The position numbers and the translations under genes are program-made. Of a stretch of DNA of 64,000 nt, positions 1-9,507 are shown one piece after another. The DNA lies in contig OZ244045.1 of assembly GCA_965215295.1 (NCBI GenBank), forward strand, positions 372,001 through 436,000. The letters run 5' to 3'. The notes below the pieces were generated by a model. It did not search any database. It saw nothing but the letters and a program-made list of their open reading frames with translations, and was not told the origin of the DNA. Numbering within the stretch: position 1 is the first letter of the stretch; each line of letters starts with the position of its first letter. The DNA comes from HK1 sp965215295 (GTDB lineage: Bacteria; Pseudomonadota; Gammaproteobacteria; HK1).

Positions 1-2
1 GC

Positions 3-500
3 GCATGGGGGGTGGTCGGGGCCGCGCTGCACATCGTCATGCACGCGTTCGGCAAGATCACGCTGTTCTTCTGTGCGGGCGCGGTGCTGGTGGCCGCGCA
101 CAAGACCGAGGTCAGCGAGCTCGGCGGGCTCGGGCGGCGGATGCCGGTGACGATGGGCGCGTTCGTGGTGGCGAGCCTGTGCATCATCGGCCTCCCGCCG
201 CTCGGCGGCGCGTGGAGCAAGTGGTACCTCGCGACCGCGGCGGTGGACGCCGAGGCGTGGGTGCTGCTCGGGGTGCTCCTGGCGAGCTCGCTGCTGAGCG
301 TCGCCTACCTGCTCTCGGTGCCGCTGCGCGCGTTCGCGCCGGCGGCCGGGGAGCGGACTGGCGGAGAAGGGCCGGAAATCCGGGAGGCCCCGCCCGCATG
401 CCTGATCGCGATCGTCATCACCGCGGCCGGATGCGTGGCGCTGTTCCTGTACCCGGACCCGTTCTTCGACCTGGTCAATCAGGTGGCGGACGTGCGCTGA
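3..500 (+). CDS. Proton-conducting antiporter subunit (MrpD/NuoN-like), C-terminal part
   Basis: The reading frame is open from the left edge, so this is the last 165 or so residues of a larger membrane protein. It carries the family signature around residues 13-30 (HAFGKITLFFCAGA) followed by HKTEVSEL and GLPPLGGAWSKWYL, which match the proton-channel subunits of Mrp-type cation/proton antiporters and complex I-like transporters. Several hydrophobic segments follow, ending LVNQVADVR. Its partners would lie to the left, outside the window. Seen: the motifs. Known: such subunits translocate protons. Inferred: an Mrp-type subunit D rather than NuoN, from the AHKTEVSEL stretch. Confidence 0.85.
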   Translation, partial: AWGVVGAALHIVMHAFGKITLFFCAGAVLVAAHKTEVSELGGLGRRMPVTMGAFVVASLCIIGLPPLGGAWSKWYLATAAVDAEAWVLLGVLLASSLLSVAYLLSVPLRAFAPAAGERTGGEGPEIREAPPACLIAIVITAAGCVALFLYPDPFFDLVNQVADVR

Positions 501-671
501 GGCGGAAACACACGTTCGCGACGGACGCCCGGCCCGAGGCGGCTTCGGACGGACGAGCCGACGCTGGCGTGACGCGCGACGGCGGAGACCGGCGAGCTGC
601 CCCGCGCGTCACGGGACCGTCCGCCGGCGGGGTCTCGCGAGGGATACGTCCCGCCCGCGGGCTCGGCTCCC

Positions 672-1445
672 TCACGCCTCGCGGGCGGTCGCGGACAGCG
701 CTTCGGCGCCGACCGCATATGGCGCCTCTTCCTCGCGGACGCGCACCGCACCCCGCCGGCGGACGATGCGTGCGACCGCCTCGGTGCGTTCGGCCCGGGT
801 GCGGCTGGACCTGACCCCTTCCACCGCCTCGCAGACATCGGCCGGTGTGAGGCCCTCCAGCACCCGCGACGCGGCGAGCGGTCGCGGAGCACCTTCCGGC
901 TGGAGGGCGAGGAAGTCGGCGGTGAGCTCGCGCGACCCCTTGCGGCCGTGCAGCCGCCAGAGTTCCCTGACTCCGATCTGGCCGTAACGTTCGGCCTTGC
1001 CCGCGTCGGTGCTCGTCAGCTCGACCTCCACCACCAGATCGGGAGCGGCGCCTTCGAGGAACGCGTCCGCTGCCGTTTCTCCCTCCATGAGCGCCGTCTG
1101 GTAGCCATCGGCCCGCTCACCGACGTAGAAGGCGCAGTCGGGCTCCATCCCCGTCCCGGGCGGCTCGCCGCGTCCGCGCAGGCGGGTGGAGCGGAGCCCC
1201 TTCGAGGATCGGCCGAGCGCATCCGCCGCCACGTCCACGATGTCGTCGAACATGTCGCTGAGATCTTCATGCAGGCGCGAGGGCGACATCAGGGTGATGA
1301 GTCCCCGCACCGGGTCGAGGCACACCCGCCGGAAGTGACGGTTCCAGTCGATGGCGGCGAGCTGCTCGACGGTATGGGCGTCGGCGCGAAGAACGTGGAT
1401 GGCGGAGCCGAGCGGCCCGACATGCAGAGTGGCGCGTTCGTTCAT
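672..1445 (-). CDS. Uma2-family (DUF820) PD-(D/E)XK nuclease-like protein
   Basis: A 257-residue protein with the Uma2 fold pattern: EPDCAFYVG in the middle (acidic metal ligand), then PDLVVEVELTS and a conserved ERYGQIGVRELWRL helix/strand. Uma2 proteins have a restriction-endonuclease-like core but no established cellular role; they are often present in many copies in a genome, and a second one lies at 53337-54416. The C-terminal third is rich in Arg/Glu. It stands alone between the antiporter fragment and the MttB-like gene. The family assignment is secure, the function is not. Confidence 0.75.
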   Translation of the reverse strand: MNERATLHVGPLGSAIHVLRADAHTVEQLAAIDWNRHFRRVCLDPVRGLITLMSPSRLHEDLSDMFDDIVDVAADALGRSSKGLRSTRLRGRGEPPGTGMEPDCAFYVGERADGYQTALMEGETAADAFLEGAAPDLVVEVELTSTDAGKAERYGQIGVRELWRLHGRKGSRELTADFLALQPEGAPRPLAASRVLEGLTPADVCEAVEGVRSSRTRAERTEAVARIVRRRGAVRVREEEAPYAVGAEALSATAREA

Positions 1446-1720
1446 GGTGCAGTCGCCTCCGGTGTCCCCGTGCGGGCCGGCGGGCGGGAATCGCGCCTGG
1501 AGGGCACGTCCCGGTGTCCGGGAACCCGTGCCCTCGGGACGGCGTATGGCTGATCCCCCGCTTCGGTTTCGGTGGCGCCGGCGCCGGAGGCCGCGGCGGT
1601 GGCGGCGGTTCGTGTTTCGTCTCTTGCGATGGCCGTCATGCTATGCCGGCATCTGTCGTACCGTCAATTTCCGGCTCCGGACGACCCGGGGGTGCGGGTA
1701 CGGGGAAGCCGTGACCGGCA

Positions 1721-3271
1721 TCAGTAGCTCATGTCCGGCTGAGACGCCTTGCGCTCGGCGATGAAGGCGCGGAGCGCCTCGTCGACACCCTCGTCGATCG
1801 GCGGCGGCTCGTAGCGGGCGAGCATGTCCTTCCAGAGGCGGTTGGCGCGGGCGGCGGCGTCGAGCCCGCCTTCCGACTCCCACTGCTCGAAGCTGTTGTT
1901 GTCCGCGACGGGCGAACGGTAGAACGCGGTCTCGAAGTTCGCGCGCGTGTGCGCGGAGCCGAGGAAGTGGCTCCCGGGGCCGACCTCGCGGATGGCGTCG
2001 AGCCCCTGGGCATTCTCGGAGAGGTCGATGCCCCCCAGGAACACCTGCATCATCTGCGCCTGGTCGGCGTCCATCACGAACTTCTCGTAGCCCATCGCGA
2101 GCCCGCCCTCGAGCCAGCCCGCGACGTGCAGCATGAAGTTCACCCCCGCGAGCATGGCGTGCTGGAGGGTGTTGGCGGCTTCGAACGCGGCCTGGGCGTC
2201 GGGCAGCTTGGCTGCGCACAGGCCGCCGCCGCTGCGGAACGGGACCCCGAGGCGCCGCGCCAGCGAGCCGATGACGTTGAGCACGAGCTGCGGCTCGGGG
2301 GTGCCGAACGTCGGGGCGCCGGACTGCATCGACATCGAGCTCGAGAACGTTCCGAAGATGACCGGCGCGCCGGGGCGCACGAGCTGGGCGAACGCCATCC
2401 CGGACAGCGCCTCGGCGAAGAGCTGCGCGCAGGTCGCGGCGATGGTCACCGGCGACATCGCGCCGGCGATGCAGAACGGCGAGACCACCGTGGCCTGGTT
2501 GTTCCGGGCGTAGACCTTCAGCGCCCCGAGCATCGTCGCGTCCCACACCAGCGGCGAGTTCGCGTTGATGAGGCTGGTGACGACCGCGTTGGCGTCCACG
2601 AACTCGTCGCCGAAGACGATCTTCGCCATCGACACGGTGTCCTCGGCGCGCTCGGGGGCGGTGACCGAGCCCATGAACGGCTTGTCGGAGTAGCGCAGGT
2701 GGCTGTAGACCATGTCGAGGTGGCGCTTGTTGACCGGCAGGTCGACCGGCTCGCAGAGCGTCCCCCCGGAGTGGTGCAGGCCGGGCGCGAGCCAGGCGAG
2801 CTTCACGAAGTTGCGGAAGTCCTCGATCGTCGCGTAGCGCCGTCCCTCGTCGAGGCTGCGGATGAACGGGGGGCCGTAGGCCGGCGCGAACACCATGTGC
2901 GGGCCGCCGATGCGCGCGCTGCGTTCGGGGTTGCGGGCATGCTGCACGAACTCCGCCGGGGCGGAGTCGGTCACCAGCTTGCGGGCGAGGCCGCGGGGGA
3001 TCCGGACCCGTTCGCCGTCGACCTCGGCCCCGGCCCCGCGCCACAGCACGAGCGCCTCGGGGTCGTCCCGGAACTCGACCCCGACCTCCTCCAGGATCGT
3101 CTCCGCGTTGTGCTCGACGAGCTCCAGCCCCTCGGCGGACATCACGTCGTAGACCGGCACCCGGCGCGTGACGTAGGGCACGCCGGCCGGTCGCGCCCCG
3201 GCGCGGGCCGCCCGGCGCGCCTCCCGGCCGCCGCCTCGGGCCCGACCTCGTCCATGTCGCTCACTGGCCAT
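1721..3271 (-). CDS. Trimethylamine methyltransferase (MttB) family protein, copy 1
   Basis: A 516-residue protein of the MttB superfamily (COG5598), whose members move a methyl group from a quaternary or tertiary amine to a corrinoid protein. There is no in-frame TAG, so it belongs to the pyrrolysine-independent branch that includes glycine betaine methyltransferases. Typical strings are GLHHSGGTLCEP, NKRHLDM and SAHTRANF near the end; the N-terminus is an Arg/Gly-rich tail. The start is set at 3271 because AGGAGG lies seven bases upstream; an ATG 18 bases earlier has no such site. Divergent from the dimethylglycine-dehydrogenase-like gene at 3531. It is close in sequence to copy 3 (46758-48311). 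Substrate unknown; no corrinoid protein gene is nearby. Confidence 0.85.
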   Translation of the reverse strand: MASERHGRGRARGGGREARRAARAGARPAGVPYVTRRVPVYDVMSAEGLELVEHNAETILEEVGVEFRDDPEALVLWRGAGAEVDGERVRIPRGLARKLVTDSAPAEFVQHARNPERSARIGGPHMVFAPAYGPPFIRSLDEGRRYATIEDFRNFVKLAWLAPGLHHSGGTLCEPVDLPVNKRHLDMVYSHLRYSDKPFMGSVTAPERAEDTVSMAKIVFGDEFVDANAVVTSLINANSPLVWDATMLGALKVYARNNQATVVSPFCIAGAMSPVTIAATCAQLFAEALSGMAFAQLVRPGAPVIFGTFSSSMSMQSGAPTFGTPEPQLVLNVIGSLARRLGVPFRSGGGLCAAKLPDAQAAFEAANTLQHAMLAGVNFMLHVAGWLEGGLAMGYEKFVMDADQAQMMQVFLGGIDLSENAQGLDAIREVGPGSHFLGSAHTRANFETAFYRSPVADNNSFEQWESEGGLDAAARANRLWKDMLARYEPPPIDEGVDEALRAFIAERKASQPDMSY

Positions 3272-3530
3272 GCGCAAGCCTCCTGTCAACCGGCTTCATC
3301 GGACCGTTTCGGGAGCGGTCAGAGTATCGGGGTCGTTCCGGCTCGCGTCTGATGCCTTCGCGACCAGCGAATGTGCGCCCGCGCCATGCCGGGCGAGGGG
3401 CGTCGACCGCGTGCGGACACCGATTGGCGCGATCACGAAACCCCCCGTCGCGTCGGGTGCGGCGCTCGTTGCCCCCGGCTCACTAGATTAGACTCCGCGC
3501 CAGTTCGCGCAACCGCCGGAGAGGTCGGAC

Positions 3531-5966
3531 ATGAAAGCGCACGCTCGCGTGGTTGTCATCGGTGGCGGGGTCGTCGGCGCCGGTACCCTCTACCACCTCG
3601 CGAAGAAGGGGTGGCCGGACGTGGTGCTGGTGGAGCGCCGGGAGCTGACCTCCGGCTCGACCTGGCATGCGGCGGGGCTGCTTCCCCTGTTCAACATGAG
3701 CTACTCGGTCGGCCAGGTCCACAAGTACTCGGTGGAGCTGTACCGCACCCTGGAGCAGGAGACCGGGCAGAACGTGGGGCTGCGCCTCGTCGGCAACATC
3801 CGGCTCGCGATGAACCGCGACCGGATGGACGAGTACCGCCAGTACGCCGGGGTGGCGCGCACCATCGGGGTCGACGTGGACTTCCTGACCCCCGAGGAGG
3901 TCGAGGAGATCTGGCCGCTGTGCAGGATCGACGGCCTGGTGGGAGCGATCCGCCATCCGGGGGACGGGTACGTGCAGCCGGCGGACCTGACCCAGGCGCT
4001 GGCGACCGGGGCCCGCCGCCGGGGCGCGGAGATCCACCGGAACACCACGGTCACCGCGATCTCCCGGACCGCGGGCGGCGAATGGTGCGTGCATACCGAC
4101 CGGGGCGATATCGTCTGCGAGCACGTGGTGAGCGCGACCGGGAACTTCGCCCGGCGCACCGGGGCGATGGTCGGGCTCGACGTTCCCGTCATCCCGGTCC
4201 AGCACCAGTACATCGTGACCGAGCCGCACCCGGAGATCCAGGCGCGCCACGCGGCGGGCCTGCCGGAGATGGGGGTGCTGCGCGAGTCCGACGGCTCGTG
4301 GTACCTGCGCGAGGAGCGGGGCGGACTGATCCTCGGCCCCTACGAGACCGGCGCCCCCGCATGCTACGTGGACGGCCCCGCCGAGGACTGCGAGTACGAG
4401 CTGTTCCAGGAGGATCTGGAGCGGCTGGAGCCGCACATCGAGGCCGCCATCCACCGGGTGCCCGCGTTCGGCGAGGTGGGGGTGAAGCAGGTCTTCAACG
4501 GCGCCATCTGCTACACCCCGGACGGCAGCCCGATCATCGGCCCCGCGTGGGGCATCGACAACTTCTGGCTCAACGAGGGCCACAGCTTCGGGATCACCGC
4601 GGCCGGCGGCGCGGGCTTCCAGCTCGCGGAGTGGATCGTGGAGGGCGAGCCGACCATCGACATGATGGGGGTCGATCCCCGGCGCTTCGGCGACTACGCG
4701 ACCCGGGCCTACCTCGTGAAGAAGAACGAGGAGGCGTACGCCAACGTCTTCACCATCCACTACCCGGACGAGGAGCGCCCCGCCGCCCGGCCGTTGCGCA
4801 CCGCGCCGTGCCACGACCGCCTGAAGGCGCTGGGCGCGGTGTTCGGCCAGAAGTTCGGCTGGGAGCGGGCGAACTGGTTCGCCCCCGAGGGGGTCGAGCC
4901 GGTGGACGACTGGTCGTTCCGGCGCTCGCGCTGGTTCGAGCACGTCGGGCGCGAGTGCCGCAACGTCGCCGCCAACGTCGGCCTGCTCGACATGACCGCG
5001 TTCGCGAAGTGCCGGGTGGCGGGGCCGGGGGCGGAGGCGTTCCTCGACCGGCTGGTGGCGAACCGCGTTCCGGCGCGCAGCGGTCCGGTGCGCCTCGTGC
5101 ACGCGCTGAACACCCGCGGCGGAGTGCTCTCGGAGTTCACGGTGTGGCGCGAGGGCGCGGAGAGCTTCTACCTGGTGTCCGCCGGCACCTTCCAGCGCCT
5201 CGACCACGACTGGATCCGGCGCCATGCGCCGCGCGACGGCTCGGTGCGCTTCGAGAACCTCACCGGCCGGCTCGGGGTGCTGGTCGTGGCCGGGCCGAAG
5301 GCGCGCACGCTGCTCGCGCGGGTGACCGATGCGGACCTCTCGAATGCCGCGTTCCCGTGGCTGAGCGGTCGATGGATCGACGTGGGCCTCGCGCCGTGCC
5401 TCGCGCTGCGGGTGAACTACGTCGGCGAGCTCGGGTGGGAGCTGCACCATCCCGTCGAGTACCAGAACCACATCTTCGATGTGCTCATGGAGGCCGGTGG
5501 GGACCTGGGGATCGCCCCGTTCGGGATCCGGGCCATGGACTCGATGCGGTTCGAGAAGTCCTACCGGATGGTGGGCACCGAGCTGTCCATCGAGTACGCC
5601 GCGCTGGAGTCCGGTCTCGACCGCTTCGTGCACCTGAACAAGGGGGACTTCATCGGCCGGGACGGGCTGCAGCGCTGGATGGAGCGCGGGCTCGCCAACC
5701 GGCTCGTCACCCTGGAGGTGCACGACGTCACCGACGCCGACGCTCTGGGCAACAACCCCTTGTTCGCGGGCGGGGAGCTGGTCGGTCGCGCGACGGGCGG
5801 GAGCTACGGGTTCAGGGTCGGGAAGTCGCTTGCGCTGGCGATGGTGCGGCCGGAGCTCGCGGAAGTCGGCGCGACGGTGGAGATGGACATCCTCGGCACG
5901 ATGCACCGCGCGACCGTCATCCCGGAGTCACCGTACGACCCGGAGAACGAGAAGCTGCGCGGCTGA
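3531..5966 (+). CDS. Dimethylglycine/sarcosine dehydrogenase-like FAD enzyme with GcvT domain
   Basis: An 811-residue two-domain enzyme. Residues 6-400 form a DAO-type FAD domain with VVIGGGVVGAG at the N-terminus and TSGSTWHAAG, in which His46 matches the residue that binds FAD covalently in dimethylglycine dehydrogenase. Residues about 430-800 form a GcvT/folate-binding aminomethyltransferase domain (GELGWELH, then RFEKSYRM). The family oxidatively demethylates N-methylated glycines and passes the C1 unit to tetrahydrofolate. It is divergent from an MttB-like gene 259 bp away, so the two may share a control region and a pathway. Its last 50 bases overlap the convergent gene ending at 5917. 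Exact substrate is inferred, not shown. Confidence 0.85.
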   Translation: MKAHARVVVIGGGVVGAGTLYHLAKKGWPDVVLVERRELTSGSTWHAAGLLPLFNMSYSVGQVHKYSVELYRTLEQETGQNVGLRLVGNIRLAMNRDRMDEYRQYAGVARTIGVDVDFLTPEEVEEIWPLCRIDGLVGAIRHPGDGYVQPADLTQALATGARRRGAEIHRNTTVTAISRTAGGEWCVHTDRGDIVCEHVVSATGNFARRTGAMVGLDVPVIPVQHQYIVTEPHPEIQARHAAGLPEMGVLRESDGSWYLREERGGLILGPYETGAPACYVDGPAEDCEYELFQEDLERLEPHIEAAIHRVPAFGEVGVKQVFNGAICYTPDGSPIIGPAWGIDNFWLNEGHSFGITAAGGAGFQLAEWIVEGEPTIDMMGVDPRRFGDYATRAYLVKKNEEAYANVFTIHYPDEERPAARPLRTAPCHDRLKALGAVFGQKFGWERANWFAPEGVEPVDDWSFRRSRWFEHVGRECRNVAANVGLLDMTAFAKCRVAGPGAEAFLDRLVANRVPARSGPVRLVHALNTRGGVLSEFTVWREGAESFYLVSAGTFQRLDHDWIRRHAPRDGSVRFENLTGRLGVLVVAGPKARTLLARVTDADLSNAAFPWLSGRWIDVGLAPCLALRVNYVGELGWELHHPVEYQNHIFDVLMEAGGDLGIAPFGIRAMDSMRFEKSYRMVGTELSIEYAALESGLDRFVHLNKGDFIGRDGLQRWMERGLANRLVTLEVHDVTDADALGNNPLFAGGELVGRATGGSYGFRVGKSLALAMVRPELAEVGATVEMDILGTMHRATVIPESPYDPENEKLRG

Positions 5967-8900
5967 GCGCGGGCGGCGAGATCGGCCGGGTCCAGGCGTC
6001 TCCGCATCGAGCCTGTGGACCCGGACTCCCCTCAACCTGCCGGAGCTGGCGACTGACACCGTTTCGGCCCTCATCCGGGCCGTCTCCGGGTACGAGAGCC
6101 TGCGCCAGCACGCTCGCCACGTGCGATGCGATGCGGCCGGTCCCGTCTCCGATCTGGTGCCGGCAGCTCGTCCCGCCGGCGACGATCAGCGTGTCCGGAT
6201 CCGTCGCCCGCACCGCCGGGAGCAGGTCGAGCTCGGCCATCGCCATCGACGTCTCGTAGTGCGCGGCCTCGTATCCGAAGGCGCCGGCCATGCCGCAGCA
6301 GCTCGAGGCGACGGTCTCGACCTCCAGTCCCGGCACGAGGCGCAGGGCACGCTCCAGCGCCGGCATGACTCCGAACGCCTTCTGGTGACAGTGGCCGTGG
6401 AGGAGGGCGCGGGTTGCCGGCAGCGGGCGAAGGGGCAGACCGGCGCGACCCTCTGGTGCCTCTGGTGCGGCGGCGTCGGCGATGAGCTCCTCGAACAGGA
6501 GGAACCGCGCGTCGTCCGCCTCCCGTTCGAAGCCGAGGACGAGGGCCTCGTCGCGGAAGGTGAGCAGGCACGAAGGCTCGAGGCCGACGATGGGGACGCC
6601 GCGTTCGACGAGGGGCGCAAGGGCCGAGAACGTGCGCCGCAGCTCGCGCCGGGCCTCGTCGATCAGGCCGGCGGCGAGGAAGGTCCGGCCGCAGCATAGC
6701 GGGCGGCGCTCGCCGGGGGGCGGTGCGGCGGGCCGGACCCGGAAGCCCGCCGCCTCCAGCACCCGCACCGCGGCGCGTGCGTTCTCCGGCTCGAACCAGG
6801 TGGTGAAGGTGTCGGCGAAGAGCGCTACCTCGGGTCGTTCCCGGTGTGCGGCGGGAGTCTGGTCCGGTTCGAGGCCCGAGTCCGAGTGTGAGGCAGGAGA
6901 TCCATCTTCCGGCCTCGTCGCCACCCGAGGGCCGGCACCGATGCCGGCCGCGTGCGCAGCCCCCGTCTCCGCGCTTGTTCGGCCCCGCTGCCCGCTCTCC
7001 TGGTGCTCCCCGCAACGACCCCCCGGGCCAATCCCCCGAGGGCGCGTCTCGTGCCGCGTCTCCCCGCCGGTGAGCTCATCGACCCGGAACGGATCCCCCC
7101 GCCAGCGCGGGAGGGAGCGCTTCGCGCTCAGCCCGAGCAGGGCTTCGGTGGCGGCGGCGAGCCCCGGAACGCGGTCGCGCAGGTTGACGACCCATGCAAG
7201 GCGGCTCGCGACCGGTGCGTAGCGGGGGAGCCATGCGACGAGACGGTCGCGCAGGCGGAGCCCGTGCCGCTTCCGGTGCTGGTGCAAGTACTCGATCTTC
7301 ATCCGCGCCATGTCGACGCCGGTGGGGCATTCGCGCTTGCAGCCCTTGCACCCGACGCACAGCGCCATGGTTTCGGCCATGGCGTCCGAGGTGAGCGCGT
7401 CGGGGCCGAGCTGGCCGGTGAGGGCGAGCCGCAGGGTGTTCGCGCGGCCGCGGGTGACGTGCCGCTCGTCCCTGGTGACCCGGTAGGAGGGGCACATCAC
7501 GCCGGGGTCCGACTTGCGGCACGCGCCGTTGTTGTTGCACATCTCGACCGCGCGGTCGAAGCCGCCCCACTCCGACCAGTCGAGTCCGGTCTCGACCGGG
7601 AGCGGCGCGTAGCCCGGCTTGTAGCGGAACAGCCCGCGGTCGTCCATGCGCTCGGGCCGCACGATCTTGCCGGGGTTGAACAGGCCGTCCGGGTCGAAGG
7701 CGTCCTTCACCTCCTCGAACGCGCCTACGAGCCGCGATCCGAACATCGCCTCGTGGAACTCGCTGCGCACGATGCCGTCGCCGTGCTCGCCGGAGTGGGA
7801 GCCCCGGTACTCGCGCACCATCTCGAAGCACTCCTCGGCGATGGCCCGCATGCGGCGGGCGCCGTCCTCGACCTTCAGATCGATGATCGGACGCACGTGC
7901 AGGGTGCCGACCGAGGCGTGCGCGTACCAGGTCCCGCGGGTCCCGTGGCGGGCGAAGATGGCGTCGAGGCGGCGGGTGTACTCGGCGAGGTCCTCGAGCC
8001 GCACCGCGCAGTCCTCGACGAAGGAGACCGGCTTCCCGTCGCCCTTCATCGACATCATGATGTTCAGACCCGCCTTGCGCACCTCCCACACCGCACGCTG
8101 GAACGCGGGCTCCACCGCCTCGACCACCGCGCCGGGATGCCCCAGGTCCGCCATCAGCTCGCCGAGCCGGGCGAGCCGGGCGATGAGGGCGGCCCGGTCC
8201 TCGCCCGCGAACTCCACCAGCAGCAGCGCTTCGGGCGCGCCCCGCACGAACCGCTCGACGGTGGGGCGGAACGCCGCGATGTCGCGCGCGAGCTCCACGA
8301 GGGTGCGGTCCACCAGCTCCACCGCGCTCGGATCGAGGGCCACGATGTGCTGCGTCGCGGCCATCGCCTCGTAGAACGCGGGGAAGTGGCATACCCCCAG
8401 CACGCGGTGGGCCGGCAACGGCGCGAGGTCGAGCTCGACCCCGGTGAAGAACCCCAGCGTGCCTTCGGAGCCGACGAGCAGGTGGGCCATGTTGTGGCCA
8501 CCGGCCATGGCGCCGGTCGTCGCACCCCCAGCCCGAATCGTCCGCGCGTCGACAGGGTTGTGGCCACCGGCCGGGGTGCCGGCCACGGCGCCGGTCGTCG
8601 CACCGGGTACGCGGCCAGCCATGGCGCCGGTCGTGCCGCCGGCCACGCCGGCAGCCACACCACCGGCCGGGGTGCCGGTCATGCCGCCGGCGGCGCCGGC
8701 GGGCACGAGGGTGTCGATGTTGTAGCCGCCCACCCGCCGGAGCAACGACGGGAACCGGCGTGCGATCTCGTCCGCCTCGCGCGCGCCCAAGGCGCGCAGG
8801 CGCCGGATGAGATCGGCGTAGCGGTCGTTTCCGGCCGTATCGGCGCAGCGGTCGTCGCTGGCGAGCCCCGCGAGATTGCCGGATACCTCGCCGAACCGGA

Positions 8901-9444
8901 TCGCGTTCCCGTCCGCGAGGACCGCGCTGATCGCATGCACGTTGTGCACCATGTTGCCGTAGCGGATCGAGCGCGCCCCGCACGAGTTGTTGCCGGCCAT
9001 CCCCCCGATCGTCGCCCGGTTGGCGGGCGATACGTCGACCGGGAAGAAGAGCCCCTTCGGCCTGAGCCACGCGTTGAGGCGGTCGAGCACGATGCCGGGC
9101 TGCACCGTGACCCGGCGCGACTCCCCGTCGAAATCGAGTACCCGGTCGAGGTACTTGCTGGTATCGACCACCACCGCCTCGCCCACGGTCTGCCCGCACT
9201 GCGAGGTGCCGGCGCCGCGTGGCAGGACCGGGGCGCCGGCCTCGCGGCAGATTGCGATGGTGTGGGCGATGTCTTCCGCGGTGCGGGGCGCCACCACTCC
9301 GATCGGCTCGATCTGGTAGATCGACGCGTCGGTGCCGTAGCGGCCCCGGCTCGCGGGGTCGAACCACACCTCGCCCTCGATCCCGCGCCGCAGGCGCGCC
9401 GCGAGCCCGGCGTCGCCGGGGCGCAGGTGCGAGCGGTGCCTCAT
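5917..9444 (-). CDS. FAD-linked 2-hydroxyacid dehydrogenase with Fe-S and CCG domains (YdiJ/Dld-II-like)
   Basis: A fused flavin and iron-sulfur dehydrogenase of about 1175 residues. In order it has an FAD_binding_4 domain (GAGTSQCGQTVG), an FAD-oxidase C-terminal domain, two 4Fe-4S motifs (CNNNGACRKSDPGVMCP and CVGCKGCKRECP) and a cysteine-rich CCG domain (GHCHQKAFG, ASSCCGMAG). E. coli YdiJ, a D-2-hydroxyglutarate dehydrogenase, has the same architecture in about 1018 residues. The extra length comes from two low-complexity stretches: about 65 residues of Gly/Ala/Thr repeats inside the FAD domain (8496-8704) and a polar linker at about 6836-7085. Start at 9444 is chosen because homology begins there; the frame stays open to 9732 but upstream codons lie in repeat DNA. 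No clear ribosome site. Tail overlaps the convergent neighbour by 50 bp. Confidence 0.82.
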   Translation of the reverse strand: MRHRSHLRPGDAGLAARLRRGIEGEVWFDPASRGRYGTDASIYQIEPIGVVAPRTAEDIAHTIAICREAGAPVLPRGAGTSQCGQTVGEAVVVDTSKYLDRVLDFDGESRRVTVQPGIVLDRLNAWLRPKGLFFPVDVSPANRATIGGMAGNNSCGARSIRYGNMVHNVHAISAVLADGNAIRFGEVSGNLAGLASDDRCADTAGNDRYADLIRRLRALGAREADEIARRFPSLLRRVGGYNIDTLVPAGAAGGMTGTPAGGVAAGVAGGTTGAMAGRVPGATTGAVAGTPAGGHNPVDARTIRAGGATTGAMAGGHNMAHLLVGSEGTLGFFTGVELDLAPLPAHRVLGVCHFPAFYEAMAATQHIVALDPSAVELVDRTLVELARDIAAFRPTVERFVRGAPEALLLVEFAGEDRAALIARLARLGELMADLGHPGAVVEAVEPAFQRAVWEVRKAGLNIMMSMKGDGKPVSFVEDCAVRLEDLAEYTRRLDAIFARHGTRGTWYAHASVGTLHVRPIIDLKVEDGARRMRAIAEECFEMVREYRGSHSGEHGDGIVRSEFHEAMFGSRLVGAFEEVKDAFDPDGLFNPGKIVRPERMDDRGLFRYKPGYAPLPVETGLDWSEWGGFDRAVEMCNNNGACRKSDPGVMCPSYRVTRDERHVTRGRANTLRLALTGQLGPDALTSDAMAETMALCVGCKGCKRECPTGVDMARMKIEYLHQHRKRHGLRLRDRLVAWLPRYAPVASRLAWVVNLRDRVPGLAAATEALLGLSAKRSLPRWRGDPFRVDELTGGETRHETRPRGIGPGGRCGEHQESGQRGRTSAETGAAHAAGIGAGPRVATRPEDGSPASHSDSGLEPDQTPAAHRERPEVALFADTFTTWFEPENARAAVRVLEAAGFRVRPAAPPPGERRPLCCGRTFLAAGLIDEARRELRRTFSALAPLVERGVPIVGLEPSCLLTFRDEALVLGFEREADDARFLLFEELIADAAAPEAPEGRAGLPLRPLPATRALLHGHCHQKAFGVMPALERALRLVPGLEVETVASSCCGMAGAFGYEAAHYETSMAMAELDLLPAVRATDPDTLIVAGGTSCRHQIGDGTGRIASHVASVLAQALVPGDGPDEGRNGVSRQLRQVEGSPGPQARCGDAWTRPISPPALSRAASRSPGRTVTPG

Positions 9445-9507
9445 GCGGGGAGGCTCGCGACGTATCGAGCGGGCCGATATCGAGACAGTCCCGTCCGGCG
9501 GTTCGAA

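Noticed and set aside
1721..3271. Pyrrolysine-containing MttB
   Set aside because: The frame has no in-frame TAG; the same holds for the copies at 27526 and 46758.
3483..5906. Very long minus-strand open frame opposite the DMGDH-like gene
   Set aside because: Typical high-GC antisense frame; His/Arg/Val/Pro-rich with no family pattern, while the plus strand has a full enzyme.
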